Made by a program: the position numbers and the translations under genes. The notes under the pieces are model-generated. The model had not been told where the DNA came from. It ran no database searches and was given only the letters and a program-made list of their open reading frames with translations. Below, piece after piece: positions 5,104 to 13,782 of a stretch of 14,438 nucleotides of DNA (the stretch's first letter is position 1; each line of letters begins with the position of its first letter). This DNA is from an uncultured Clostridia bacterium. Lineage in GTDB: Bacteria; Bacillota; Clostridia; Oscillospirales; Acutalibacteraceae. Location of the stretch: contig CANQGN010000020.1 in NCBI GenBank assembly GCA_947623215.1, positions 1 through 14,438 of the forward strand. Direction: 5' to 3'.

Positions 5104-7302
5104 ATGTTTGAACAAGCAAGAACCTTTGAAACCACGCTGGCCGGCCGCAAATTAACGGTCGAGACCGGCAAAATGGCCCAGCTGGCCAGCGGCGAGTGCC
5201 TGGTGCGCTACGGCGACACCGTGGTGCACTGCACCGCCACCATTTCGGAAAAGCCGCGCGACGGGGTAGACTTCTTCCCCCTTTCGGTCGACTACGAAGA
5301 AAAGCTTTACGCCGTCGGCCGCATTCCCGGCTCCTTTTTGCGGCGGGAGGGGCGGCCCTCTGAAAAGGCCATTCTTTCTTCCCGCATGATCGACCGGCCC
5401 ATGCGCCCCCTCTTCCCCAAAGACATGCGCAACGACGTTTCCATTGTTTGCACTGTTATGTCGGTAGACCCCGCCTGCCCGCCCGAGACGGTGGCTATGA
5501 TTGGCGCTTCTATTGCCGTTACCATTTCCAAAATTCCGTGGAAAGGGCCTATCAGCGGCGTGAGCGTGGGCATGATAGACGGCGAGTACGTCATTAACCC
5601 CTCGTTTGCCGACCAAAAGAAGTCGCGCATGGCCGTAACCGTGGCCTCTACCGACCAGCTGGTGGCCATGATAGAGGCCGGCGCCGACCGGGTGAGCGAC
5701 GACGAAATGCTCAACGCCATTCTGTTTGGCCACGAGGCCAACCAGGCCGTGATTGCCTTTATTAAAGAGATTCAGGCGGCGGTGGGCGTGCCCAAAATGG
5801 AGTTTGTCTCCAACGACCCCGAACCCGAAATGTACGAGGCGGTAAAGGCCATTGCCTTAGAACCCCTGCGGGCGGCTATGGATACCGACGACAAGCGCGT
5901 GCGGGACGAGCGCTTAAAGCCCATTTATGAAGAAGTACACGCAAAGTTAGACGAAACCTACCCCGAGCAGGAAGCCAAGCTGGAGGAGTGCCTCTACAAG
6001 CTGCAAAAGTTTGTGGTGCGCCGCTGGCTGCTGGACGACGGCAAGCGGGTAGACGGCCGCGGCATTGACGAAGTACGTCCGCTGGCCGCCGAGGTGGGCC
6101 TGCTGCCCCGCGTGCACGGCTCCGGCTTATTTACCCGCGGCCAAACGCAGGTGCTCACCGCCCTTACGTTAGGCCAAATCAGCGACGCCCAGCTGCTGGA
6201 CGGGCTGGACGATGAAGAAAACAAGCGCTATATGCACCAGTACAACTTCCCCTCTTACTCGGTAGGCGAAACCCGCCCCAGCCGGGGCCCCGGCCGCCGC
6301 GAGATTGGCCACGGCGCATTGGCCGAGCGGGCGCTGCTGCCGGTGATTCCCTCGCTGGAGGAATTCCCCTACACCCTGCGGCTGGTGTCAGAAGTGCTTT
6401 CCTCTAACGGCTCTACTTCGCAGGGCTCCATTTGCGCCTCTACCTTAGCGCTGATGGACGCCGGCGTGCCCATTAAAGAACCGGTAGCCGGTATCTCCTG
6501 CGGGCTGGTAACCGAAGGCGACCGCTTTATGACCATGGTAGACATTCAGGGCGTGGAAGACTTCTTTGGCGATATGGACTTTAAAGTAGCCGGTACCAAA
6601 GACGGCATTACCGCCATTCAAATGGATTTGAAAATCGACGGCCTGACCCCCGCCATTATTAAAGAAGCGCTGGAAAAAACCCACAAGGCCCGCAACATGA
6701 TTTTAGACGAAGTCATGCTGCCGGTCATCGACAAGCCGCGCAGCGAGCTTTCGCCCTTCGCGCCTAAAATGCTCACCACCACCGTGAACCCCGAAAAGAT
6801 TGGCGACATTATCGGCAAGAGCGGCAAGGTGATTAAAGAAATTCAAAGCAGCTGCGGGGTAGACGTAAACATTGAAGAAGACGGGCAGGTGTTCATTGCC
6901 GGGCTGGATTTGCAAAACTGCGAACGCGCCCTGCAAATGATTGAAACCATTGCCAACGACCCCGAAATCGGCGCCATTTACAAGGGCCGCGTAACCAGGC
7001 TGATGTCCTTCGGCGCGTTTGTAGAAATCGCCCCCGGCAAAGAGGGGCTGGTGCACATCAGCCATTTAGACGTGCGCCGGGTGGATTCGGTAGAAAGCGT
7101 GGTGCAGGTAGGCGACGAGGTCATTGTGCAGGTGCTGGAGATTGACGACCAGGGCCGCATTAACCTCTCGCGCCGCAACGCCCTGATAGAGGTAGAGGGC
7201 GCGGTGCCCGAAAACGAGCTGCCGGCCGTAACCCGCCGACCCCCCGCCCGCCGCGACCACGGCGACCGCCGCCCGGGCGACCGCGACCGCAGAAGAAGAT
7301 AA
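5104..7302 (+). CDS. pnp: Polyribonucleotide nucleotidyltransferase (PNPase)
   Basis: A 732-residue phosphate-dependent 3'-5' exoribonuclease, a trimer that degrades mRNA. The order is RNase PH-like domain 1 with FLRREGRP (about 78-85) and RMIDRPMRPLFP, an all-helical linker, RNase PH-like domain 2 with RGPGRREIGHGALAERAL (about 392-409), a KH domain with IIGKSGKVIKEI (about 569-580) and an S1 domain (about 620-694). Asp486, Asp492 and Lys494 sit where the catalytic Asp, Asp and Lys lie in the E. coli enzyme, and DMDFKVAGT is intact. The 30-residue Arg/Asp/Pro-rich tail is low in complexity and could bind RNA. The start is set by AAGGAGG (5088-5094). It follows rpsO, as is usual, and ends in a strong terminator. 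Confidence 0.98.
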   Translation: MFEQARTFETTLAGRKLTVETGKMAQLASGECLVRYGDTVVHCTATISEKPRDGVDFFPLSVDYEEKLYAVGRIPGSFLRREGRPSEKAILSSRMIDRPMRPLFPKDMRNDVSIVCTVMSVDPACPPETVAMIGASIAVTISKIPWKGPISGVSVGMIDGEYVINPSFADQKKSRMAVTVASTDQLVAMIEAGADRVSDDEMLNAILFGHEANQAVIAFIKEIQAAVGVPKMEFVSNDPEPEMYEAVKAIALEPLRAAMDTDDKRVRDERLKPIYEEVHAKLDETYPEQEAKLEECLYKLQKFVVRRWLLDDGKRVDGRGIDEVRPLAAEVGLLPRVHGSGLFTRGQTQVLTALTLGQISDAQLLDGLDDEENKRYMHQYNFPSYSVGETRPSRGPGRREIGHGALAERALLPVIPSLEEFPYTLRLVSEVLSSNGSTSQGSICASTLALMDAGVPIKEPVAGISCGLVTEGDRFMTMVDIQGVEDFFGDMDFKVAGTKDGITAIQMDLKIDGLTPAIIKEALEKTHKARNMILDEVMLPVIDKPRSELSPFAPKMLTTTVNPEKIGDIIGKSGKVIKEIQSSCGVDVNIEEDGQVFIAGLDLQNCERALQMIETIANDPEIGAIYKGRVTRLMSFGAFVEIAPGKEGLVHISHLDVRRVDSVESVVQVGDEVIVQVLEIDDQGRINLSRRNALIEVEGAVPENELPAVTRRPPARRDHGDRRPGDRDRRRR

Positions 7303-7335
7303 ACCAACGCTCTAAGCTATAAAAGGGTTATACCC

Positions 7336-7400
7336 AAACGGGGTTCGCCCGCTTTTCCATTCCCCGGTCAAGCGCGGCGAACCCCGTTTTTGGCTTTTCT
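7336..7400 (+). terminator. Terminator of pnp
   Basis: AAACGGGGTTCGCC (7336-7349) pairs perfectly over 14 bp with GGCGAACCCCGTTT (7376-7389), with an inner CGCT/AGCG helix, followed by a T-rich run (TTGGCTTTTC). It starts 33 nt after the pnp stop. Confidence 0.9.
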
Positions 7401-7429
7401 ATTTCGTTTTTATTGAGGGGGTGTGCGGC

Positions 7430-8158
7430 ATGGACGGTAAGACCTTTCGCCGGGGGCTGCTGCACGTGTTTTTTCCCACCCGGTGCGTTTGCTGCAACCG
7501 GGTCATACCGCCATCGCTGGAGGTGTGCGAGGCCTGCCGCGCCGAACTGCCCCGCGTACCGGCGGGCTGCTGCCCCGCCTGCGGCAAGCCGACCGGCCGC
7601 TGCCGCTGCCGCCGCACCGACTTTGTAACGTTGTCTCCCTTTTTTTACACCGGCGGCATTCAGCAGGGCCTGCTTACCCTCAAGCGGGGCTACACCCACG
7701 CGGTGCCCTTTTTTGCGCACGAAATGGCCGCGCTGGTCACCGAGCGGCTGGGGCATGGCTTTGACGAGGTCGCGGCGGTGCCCGTCTCAAAAGCCGGGCT
7801 GCGGCGGCGGGGCTACAACCAAAGCGAGCTGCTGGCGGCGGCGCTGGCCAAAGAGTTGGGGCTGCCCTTTTGCAAAGGGGCGCTGCGGCGTTTGTTTGAA
7901 ACCCCCGACCAGCACAGCCTGCCCAAGGCCCGGCGGCGGGGCAACGTGTTTGGCGTGTTTGAGGCAAACCCCGCTATCGTGGGCGGCAAAGCGCTGCTGC
8001 TGGTAGACGACATTATGACCACCGGCGCCACCCTGCAAGAGTGCGGCCGGGCGCTGCTGCTGGCCGGTTGCCGGGAGGTGGCGGGGGTGACCGCCGCCTC
8101 TACCCCCCAAACCAACAAACGGCTTGGCGAAGCCAATCCCCCGCCCGGCGATGCATAA
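7430..8158 (+). CDS. comF: ComF family phosphoribosyltransferase-like protein
   Basis: A 242-residue protein of the ComF/GntX family. The N-terminus has a zinc-ribbon region with many Cys (19, 21, 22, 33, 36, 47, 48, 51, 58, 60). The C-terminal half is a type I phosphoribosyltransferase fold with VPVSKAGLRRRGYNQSELLA (about 122-141) and the PRPP loop VDDIMTTGAT (192-201). In naturally competent bacteria ComF helps move incoming single-stranded DNA to the cytoplasm or prepares it for recombination; no other competence gene lies in this window. I chose ATG 7430 because GAGGGGG lies 8 nt upstream; a GTG at 7421 overlaps that site. It stands alone between two strong terminators, with no clear promoter visible in the short gap after pnp. 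Confidence 0.9.
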   Translation: MDGKTFRRGLLHVFFPTRCVCCNRVIPPSLEVCEACRAELPRVPAGCCPACGKPTGRCRCRRTDFVTLSPFFYTGGIQQGLLTLKRGYTHAVPFFAHEMAALVTERLGHGFDEVAAVPVSKAGLRRRGYNQSELLAAALAKELGLPFCKGALRRLFETPDQHSLPKARRRGNVFGVFEANPAIVGGKALLLVDDIMTTGATLQECGRALLLAGCREVAGVTAASTPQTNKRLGEANPPPGDA

Positions 8159-8168
8159 AAAATCTTTC

Positions 8169-8234
8169 AAAAAAACATCAAACCCGCCCCCGGCGCAGTG
8201 GAAAAGTCTGCGCCGGGGGCGGGTTTTTTTGGTT
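8169..8234. terminator. Bidirectional terminator between comF and the ABC operon
   Basis: A perfect 19-bp stem, 8180-8198 with 8208-8226 (core CCCGCCCCCGGCGCAG), has a 9-nt loop. Seven T at 8224-8230 serve the plus strand, and the A-rich run at 8169-8176 gives a T tract on the minus strand. It separates two convergent units. Confidence 0.92.
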
Positions 8235-8241
8235 GACTATC

Positions 8242-10032
8242 TTATTGAAGCAGCGCCAATAAGCTGTCCGTAACGGTTTCTACCTGGGTAGAGAGCACCA
8301 CCGTGCTGCCCATGCCGTTGAGACTCATAAAATACCGCCGGTCGGTGTAGGGAGACAGCCGCAGCACGTCGGTTTGGGGGTAGTCGTTGTAGGTAATGGC
8401 AATGCTCAGGGTGGGCTGCGCCGCATCCTTGCCGTCATTTACGTTGGTAAAGGAGGTCAGCCCCAGCATGTTGGCGTAAAAGGTGCGAAAATCGTCTGCC
8501 GAGCAGGTTTTGCCGTCGTCTGTTTGTACAAGCAGGGTGGCGTTGCCCTCGTCGTCTGTGCCGTGGGTCAGGGTAAAGAGGGTTTCGCCATGCCCGGCGT
8601 AGGCCACCCGCATGGTTTTAATTTTGGTAATTTCGCAGGAATACACGGTGGCGCTGGCGTAGTCGGCCGCCGTGTAGCCGTAAAAGGGCAAATCTTCCGC
8701 CGGCACGGCCGCCACGGTGGGGTTGCCCTCTACCATTACGGCGTAGGCTTTGCCCTCGCCCTCTTCGCCGCTTACTTCCTTGCCGATTTTCAGCACCGTT
8801 TTCTGGTGCTTAATTTCATAGCGCACGGTCAGGACGGGGTCGGCAAGGCCGTAACGGGTCAAATCCTGCGCCGTCGCCTTCATGGCGAGGCAGCGAGAGG
8901 CGGTAAGCCCGCTCGCCATGGGAGAAAGCAGCTCGTCTATGGCGTCTAAATCCACATTTTGGGTCAGGGGGCTGGTCATGAGGTAAATGCTGTCGTACCC
9001 CGGCTGGGCTTCCTCTACCATGGTAAAGGTATAAGTCTCGCCGTCTTTCTCTTCTACCGAAAGGCTGTCAAAGCACGAAAGCTGGCCGGAGATAAAGTAG
9101 GGGTCCTCCTGCGTATCGCCGTTTTCGTCGACGGTAGACTCCTCTGCCTCTACCGGGTGCACCAGCTCCAAATCGACAAAATATTCCACTTCTTTGAGCA
9201 AAAACACCAGCGCGTTTTCGTCTACCCGGTAAACGCGGTGGCTGCCCGCCGCCACGCCCGGCACCTCGCCTTCGGCCTCCACCGCCACAAAGCGGTAGCT
9301 GCCGGTGGGGGTTTTGTCGCCCACCAGCACCCGCACCGCCGCGCCGCTGCCAAAGCGAATAGTCGCACTGTTTTTAGTATCGTTCAGGCCGCATTCCTCA
9401 TAGTAGGTTTTGCCCCCCTGGGGAATTTGGGCCAGCCCGTCTTCGGCGTATACCGCGTCGTAAGCAATGTGCAGCAGGTCGCTGACAATAAAATCCACCG
9501 TGGTGGAAGAAAAGCGCACGCCCGCCACGTCTCGCCCGGCCACCTCCGTTATCAGCCAGGCGAGGGTTTTGGCGGTTTTTTCTTCCATGGTCTGGTCGTC
9601 TACCGTCGTTTGCTCCTCCCAGTGGCTTTTCAGCGTGTAAGAGTCGGCCTCGTTTTGTATTTCTATTTGCGAAACGCCGCCCAGCTTTAATTCGTCGGTA
9701 TCCGCCGGGTCGGTGCGGTAGGGCGAAAAGTCGAAGATGTAGTTGGTTTCTTCCTCCATGGCGGCAGAAGAAACCGCGCTCTCGTCGTCCGCTTGCAGGG
9801 CGTCGCGCACATAGGCAAACAGGCCCTTGTGGTAAATCAGCCGCACAACGCCGGAGGTCGCCAGCACCAGCGTAACGCACAGCGCCAGCGCCAGAACCGT
9901 CCGCCAAAGGGCGCGGCTGCCCCGGCGGGGCTTTTTGCGGTCGGCTTTCTCGCCAAAGCGGTCGGGGTCGGGCTTGTCAAATATACTGGGGCAGGCCGGT
10001 TGTTCCTCCGGCTGTTTGTGGGATTTGCGCAT
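8242..10032 (-). CDS. DUF4340-like membrane-anchored protein, ABC operon partner
   Basis: A 596-residue protein with a basic, Pro-rich cytoplasmic N-terminus, one membrane helix at about 43-65 (WRTVLALALCVTLVLATSGV) and a large outside part. The outside part has repeated beta-rich units of the DUF4340 type: ITEVAGRDVAGVRF, YGLADPVLTVRYEIKH and GEGKAYAVMVEGNPTVAAVP. From family knowledge, DUF4340 proteins sit beside GldG-like ABC systems; their function is unknown. Its ATG comes directly after the stop of the GldG-like gene (TAA-ATG), with the ribosome binding site (GGAAGCGGAG) inside that gene, so translation is coupled. It ends the operon at the shared terminator. The DUF4340 call is from sequence pattern only. 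Confidence 0.8.
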   Translation of the reverse strand: MRKSHKQPEEQPACPSIFDKPDPDRFGEKADRKKPRRGSRALWRTVLALALCVTLVLATSGVVRLIYHKGLFAYVRDALQADDESAVSSAAMEEETNYIFDFSPYRTDPADTDELKLGGVSQIEIQNEADSYTLKSHWEEQTTVDDQTMEEKTAKTLAWLITEVAGRDVAGVRFSSTTVDFIVSDLLHIAYDAVYAEDGLAQIPQGGKTYYEECGLNDTKNSATIRFGSGAAVRVLVGDKTPTGSYRFVAVEAEGEVPGVAAGSHRVYRVDENALVFLLKEVEYFVDLELVHPVEAEESTVDENGDTQEDPYFISGQLSCFDSLSVEEKDGETYTFTMVEEAQPGYDSIYLMTSPLTQNVDLDAIDELLSPMASGLTASRCLAMKATAQDLTRYGLADPVLTVRYEIKHQKTVLKIGKEVSGEEGEGKAYAVMVEGNPTVAAVPAEDLPFYGYTAADYASATVYSCEITKIKTMRVAYAGHGETLFTLTHGTDDEGNATLLVQTDDGKTCSADDFRTFYANMLGLTSFTNVNDGKDAAQPTLSIAITYNDYPQTDVLRLSPYTDRRYFMSLNGMGSTVVLSTQVETVTDSLLALLQ

Positions 10033-11676
10033 TTATCTCCGCTTCCTTCTTATCCAAATAACCAAACTGAGCGCCACTACCGTCGCCGGAATAACGAACA
10101 CAAACACCACCAGCATCACGGTGGGGGTGTGGGTGTTCAAAATCTTCTCGTAAAAGCTGTCGGCGGCAATCACCTTGTCTTCAATGGTAACGGGGGCGGC
10201 GGTGGTATCTTGCCCCGAAAGACCGTTAAAGAGGTTTAAAATTAAGGTGGAGTTGTAGCAGGAGGCAGCCGAGAGCACGTCGCCGGAAATAAAGTAGTCG
10301 CCCGAGAGCAGCAGCAGATGCGACTGCCCCGAAACGTCGGCCGCCGAATCGTACTTTTGGTAGGTAGAAAGGGCGGCTAAGGTAAACTGACCCTTGTACT
10401 CGGCGTCGCTCGGCTTCCAGTCGTCGCTCACCTCGCCGGTTAAGGGAAAGCCGTAGGTATTCTCGCTGGTGGTTAAAATGGGGGTGGTGGCGTAGCCGTT
10501 GTTGGTTTCAAAGGCCAGCCGCGCCAGCCGGTAGTTAGAGGGGTAAAAGTACTGGTCCTCCGTCATGTCGGCGGTATAGTCCGACTCCGCCGCCTGCGCA
10601 AACAAAAAGAGGGGACTGGAATAGTAGTTGCCGTCGGTATCGTCATACCCCGCGGCGGGCAGCATTTCTACCCCCCACTCGGCCAAAAATTCCTCTAAAT
10701 TGGGCAGCTCCGGCTGCAGGCAAGAGGGCAGGTACACCAGCGTGCGGCCGTAGGCGCCGTCGTTTTCTAAAAAGTCTTGCAGCGCCCGCAGCTCTTCGGC
10801 GGTGTAGTCGGTTTGGGGGGCGTAAAGCACCGCCATGGTCGCCTGCTCGGGCATGGGGTCGCGCAGCAGGTTCTCTACCTCCGTAAAGGTGTAATTATTG
10901 CGCGAAAGCAGCTTTTGCAGCTGGGCGGTGGGGTCTTCCGAGCCGTCTGCCGCCACGCTGCCGTGCCCGCCCAGCAGCGCCACCTCTACCGAGCGGTCGC
11001 TGGTAACAATGTAAAGGGCCGACACCGCCGAGGCAGCCAGCGACGAACCGGTAATGTTGGCGTAGTAAGGGGCGCCGCCCATGTAATACTGCTGGTCGTC
11101 TTCGGTGGTAAACATGTCGGCAATCGAGAGAATCTGGTGGCGCTCAAAGGCCTGCTTGTCGCCTGCCGCCGGGTGCGAGCAGGCAAAAATTACGTCGCCG
11201 TATTGCAGCGATTCGTCGCTGAACCGGTTCGAGACCGCCGCAAACTCGGTCACCGAGTTGGGGTCGGCAAAGGTAACCGAAAGCCGGTCGCTTTTGGTGG
11301 CGAAGGACTGCAAAAACATGCCCGCCTGCCGGGCGTATTTGGCGGTGGTATCGCTCACCCCGTTGTAGTAGTCGGTCAGGGCGAGGTTTTGCACCATGGC
11401 GGCGGCAAAGTTGCCGTTGTTAAAGTCCGCCTTGGGGGCGCACACAATCATTTCCACGTCCAGCTGTAGCTGCTGCACGTAGCTTTCGTATTCGTCTGAA
11501 AGGGCAACGGTATAGTCTTTGTTGGCCGTTAAGTCCAGGCTGAAGGGGTAGCGGCTGGAAAGGGCGCCGGCCAGCACGTTGAGCACCACCACCGCCGCCA
11601 CAATCAGCACGGCGAAAACCAGCGAAAGCGACCCCCGGCGAAAGGCGCGAGACGAAAAAGGCGTTCGTTTTTTCAT
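10033..11676 (-). CDS. GldG-like ABC transport auxiliary protein
   Basis: A 547-residue protein with one N-terminal membrane helix (about 15-38), a large outer domain and a second helix near the C-terminus (about 515-540, TVMLVVFVFVIPATVVALSL) ended by RRKRR. The outer domain opens with RYPFSLDLTANKDYTVALSD, the family's LDLT..K.YTLS motif, and contains GGHGSVAADGS and an RDPMPEQATMAVLYAPQTDYT segment, which fit the GldG / ABC-type uncharacterised transport domain. GldG works with GldA and GldF in Bacteroidetes gliding; in Firmicutes the substrate of such systems is unknown. AAGGAGAG lies about 10 nt before the ATG. The gene lies 25 nt after the permease and abuts the DUF4340-like gene. Confidence 0.85.
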   Translation of the reverse strand: MKKRTPFSSRAFRRGSLSLVFAVLIVAAVVVLNVLAGALSSRYPFSLDLTANKDYTVALSDEYESYVQQLQLDVEMIVCAPKADFNNGNFAAAMVQNLALTDYYNGVSDTTAKYARQAGMFLQSFATKSDRLSVTFADPNSVTEFAAVSNRFSDESLQYGDVIFACSHPAAGDKQAFERHQILSIADMFTTEDDQQYYMGGAPYYANITGSSLAASAVSALYIVTSDRSVEVALLGGHGSVAADGSEDPTAQLQKLLSRNNYTFTEVENLLRDPMPEQATMAVLYAPQTDYTAEELRALQDFLENDGAYGRTLVYLPSCLQPELPNLEEFLAEWGVEMLPAAGYDDTDGNYYSSPLFLFAQAAESDYTADMTEDQYFYPSNYRLARLAFETNNGYATTPILTTSENTYGFPLTGEVSDDWKPSDAEYKGQFTLAALSTYQKYDSAADVSGQSHLLLLSGDYFISGDVLSAASCYNSTLILNLFNGLSGQDTTAAPVTIEDKVIAADSFYEKILNTHTPTVMLVVFVFVIPATVVALSLVIWIRRKRR

Positions 11677-11701
11677 AATCTTTATCTCTCCTTCCCCGCA
11701 T

Positions 11702-12406
11702 TTAGGCGTAGCGCCGCCGGTCTATGACCAGGGCCGTTAAGAACAAAAAGACGAACGAAACGCTTAAAAAGAAGAAGACGTTGGCGTAGTCCATGGTGCC
11801 GTAGGTAAAGCTGGTGTAGCGGTTGTAAACCGACAGCCAGTTGAGGACTTTATAGGGCAGCGACATGGTAGAAAACATACCGGCAATCACGTCTACCAAA
11901 ATGAGCACCAGCTCTACCACAAAGCAGCCCAGCGCCGCCACCACCTGGCTTTCGGTTAAGGCAGAAACAAACACCCCAACCGAAATCAGCGCCATGCCAA
12001 AAAGCAGCAGCCCCAAAAAGTTGCCCAAAAACACCAGCCAGTCCGGCGCAATGAAAAAGGCCACCACAATTTGGTAGACCACCATAATGCCCACGGTAAG
12101 GGCAAACACCGCCAGCGCGGCCAAATACTTGCCGAGCACAATAGAGGGCAGCTTGACCGGGGCGGTGAGCAGCAGCTGGTCGGTTTTTTGGCGTTTGTCT
12201 TCGCTGAACAGCCGCATGGTGAGCACCGGAATAATCATCATAACAATATAAAACATGGTAGAGAAAATGCCAGACAAATCCGGCGAACCCGAGCGAAAAT
12301 ACACGCTGAAGAAGATGCCGGAAAAGAAAAAGAACAAAAACAGAATGGCAAACCCTACCGGCGAGGTAAAGTAGGCTTTGAATTCCCGTTTAAAAATCGC
12401 GCCCAT
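11702..12406 (-). CDS. ABC-2 type permease, GldF-like
   Basis: A 234-residue inner-membrane permease with six hydrophobic segments (about 15-36, 47-68, 95-118, 125-150, 158-180, 208-228). The motif MRLFSEDKRQKTDQLLLTAP after the second helix is the signature of the GldF/NosY class of ABC-2 permeases, which carry substrates out or act on the envelope. Its ribosome binding site AGGAGGAG overlaps the end of the ATPase gene, with 3 nt between stop and start. It forms the transporter core with that ATPase. Confidence 0.92.
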   Translation of the reverse strand: MGAIFKREFKAYFTSPVGFAILFLFFFFSGIFFSVYFRSGSPDLSGIFSTMFYIVMMIIPVLTMRLFSEDKRQKTDQLLLTAPVKLPSIVLGKYLAALAVFALTVGIMVVYQIVVAFFIAPDWLVFLGNFLGLLLFGMALISVGVFVSALTESQVVAALGCFVVELVLILVDVIAGMFSTMSLPYKVLNWLSVYNRYTSFTYGTMDYANVFFFLSVSFVFLFLTALVIDRRRYA

Positions 12407-12409
12407 GCG

Positions 12410-13519
12410 TTACTCCTCCTTTTGCGCTTCGTCCGGCTGAGTCGTTTCCGTCGCCTCAGTCGGTTCGGCCGATTCGGCCGCTTCAACCGCTTCGGTGGTC
12501 GATTCTTCGGCGGCGGGTTGTTCGGCCGGTTCTTCGGCAGCTTTTGCTTCGGCTTCGCCGACCGCCGGTTGGTTCATGGCCAGTTTTTTGGGGTCGTCGT
12601 TCACCAGCCGAATGTAAATATCCTCCAGCGTGAGTTCCCGGCTGGTCATCTCTAAAATGGGCCAGCGTTTGGCAATGGCCCGCTCGGCAATTTGGCGGTT
12701 GAGCTCTACCGGGCCCTCCGGCTCTACCTTAAACTCGGTAGCAGCCCCCTGCAAGCCGGTTACCTGCACGCTCAGCACGCCCGGCAGCCCCTCCAGCATG
12801 GCCTTGGCCTCGCGCGGGGGGGCCACAATGCGCAGCGTTACCGAGTGGTCGTCTGAAAGCCGCGCCGAAAGCCCGGCGGCGGTGTCGTCGGCAATTTGGT
12901 AGCCCTGGTTGATGATGATAATCCGCTCGCAGACCGCCTGAATCTCTGACAAAATATGCGAGCTTAAAATCACCGTATGGCTGCGCCCCAGCTGGGCAAT
13001 GAGGTTGCGGATTTCGATAATCTGCTGGGGGTCCAGCCCCACGGTGGGTTCGTCTAAAATCAGCACGTCGGGGTTGCCCACCAGCGCCTGCGCAATGCCC
13101 ACCCGCTGGCGGTAGCCTTTTGAGAGGTTGCGAATTAACCGGTTATAAACCCCCTCTACCTTGACCAGCCGCACAATCTCCGCCAAATGCGGCGTGCGGG
13201 GCAGGCGGGTCTTTTTTAAGTCGTACACAAAGTTCAGGTACTCCCGCACCGTCATGTCTAAAAAAAGCGGCGGCTGCTCGGGCAAATAGCCAATGTGGCG
13301 CTTGGCCTGCTCCGGCTGCTCCAAAATGTCGTACCCGTTAATCGAGGCGCTGCCCGCGGTAGCCGAAAGGTACCCGGTTATCATGTTCATGGTGGTAGAT
13401 TTGCCCGCGCCGTTGGGGCCCAAAAAGCCCACAATCTCGCCGTCACCCACCGTAAAGCTTACGCCCTTTACCGCCGTGTGACTGCCGTATTTTTTGACGA
13501 GGTTTTTGACCTCAATCAT
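12410..13519 (-). CDS. ABC transporter ATP-binding protein, GldA-like, with acidic C-terminal tail
   Basis: A 369-residue ATPase. Walker A is GPNGAGKST (34-42), Q-loop Gln82, signature LSKGY (132-136), Walker B VLILDEP (152-158) and H-loop His188, so the site is complete. After the ATPase domain comes a beta-rich part (about 205-300) typical of GldA/CcmA/drug-exporter types, ending in TLEDIYIRLV. The last 60 residues are an unusual acidic stretch of Ala, Glu and Thr with Pro, likely disordered. I chose ATG 13519 because GGAGG lies 9 nt upstream; a GTG at 13525 is too close. It is the first gene of the four-gene operon and powers the GldF-like permease. Confidence 0.95.
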   Translation of the reverse strand: MIEVKNLVKKYGSHTAVKGVSFTVGDGEIVGFLGPNGAGKSTTMNMITGYLSATAGSASINGYDILEQPEQAKRHIGYLPEQPPLFLDMTVREYLNFVYDLKKTRLPRTPHLAEIVRLVKVEGVYNRLIRNLSKGYRQRVGIAQALVGNPDVLILDEPTVGLDPQQIIEIRNLIAQLGRSHTVILSSHILSEIQAVCERIIIINQGYQIADDTAAGLSARLSDDHSVTLRIVAPPREAKAMLEGLPGVLSVQVTGLQGAATEFKVEPEGPVELNRQIAERAIAKRWPILEMTSRELTLEDIYIRLVNDDPKKLAMNQPAVGEAEAKAAEEPAEQPAAEESTTEAVEAAESAEPTEATETTQPDEAQKEE

Positions 13520-13594
13520 CTGCACGTCCCTCCCAGTGGTTTTTCTCTTTTTTTGCTGCGCGCCCGCATGGCGGGGCGCAAAAATTCATTTTCT

Positions 13595-13600
13595 ATTGTA
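13595..13600 (-). promoter_or_regulatory. Possible -10 box of the ABC operon
   Basis: TACAAT on the minus strand lies 75 nt before the ATPase start. The hexamer 17 nt upstream (TTTTCT) matches the -35 consensus poorly. The leader that follows holds a GC-rich hairpin (about 13558-13582). Confidence 0.4.
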
Positions 13601-13695
13601 CACGATTTTCGGCCAAAAGAAAAGGGGGTTTTTCAACAATTTACAATTCGTTCACAGCTTACCACAACCCCGGCGACATTTTAGCAGAAAACTTC

Positions 13696-13723
13696 TTGCA
13701 AAAATCCGTGCTTCATGTATAAT
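13696..13723 (+). promoter_or_regulatory. Distal promoter candidate of mscL
   Basis: TTGCAA (13696-13701), a 16-nt spacer and a perfect TATAAT (13718-13723), about 125 nt before the mscL start. Confidence 0.6.
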
Positions 13724-13748
13724 AATAAGTGGAATTCCCCAAAAAGTC

Positions 13749-13782
13749 TTGACATTACCCCCCCCCCCCGATGTGGTAAAGT
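13749..13782 (+). promoter_or_regulatory. Proximal mscL promoter candidate with a C12 tract in its spacer
   Basis: A perfect TTGACA (13749-13754) is followed, after a 22-nt spacer, by TAAAGT (13777-13782), preceded by TG-N to give an extended -10. The spacer contains 12 consecutive C. At 22 nt the -35 is out of phase for sigma-A; a loss of about five C would restore 17 nt. Confidence 0.5.
13758..13769 (+). repeat. Homopolymeric C12 tract
   Basis: Twelve uninterrupted C between a TTGACA and a TGGTAAAGT, upstream of mscL. Such runs are prone to slippage and also to sequencing error. Confidence 0.9.

Noticed and set aside
8374..9690. Long plus-strand open frames of 191 and 243 codons
   Set aside because: They are antisense to the DUF4340-like gene in GC-rich DNA, without ribosome binding sites, and the minus-strand protein is clearly the coding one.
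10777..11469. Plus-strand open frame of 230 codons antisense to the GldG-like gene
   Set aside because: Shadow frame rich in His/Arg/Gly/Val with no start signals.
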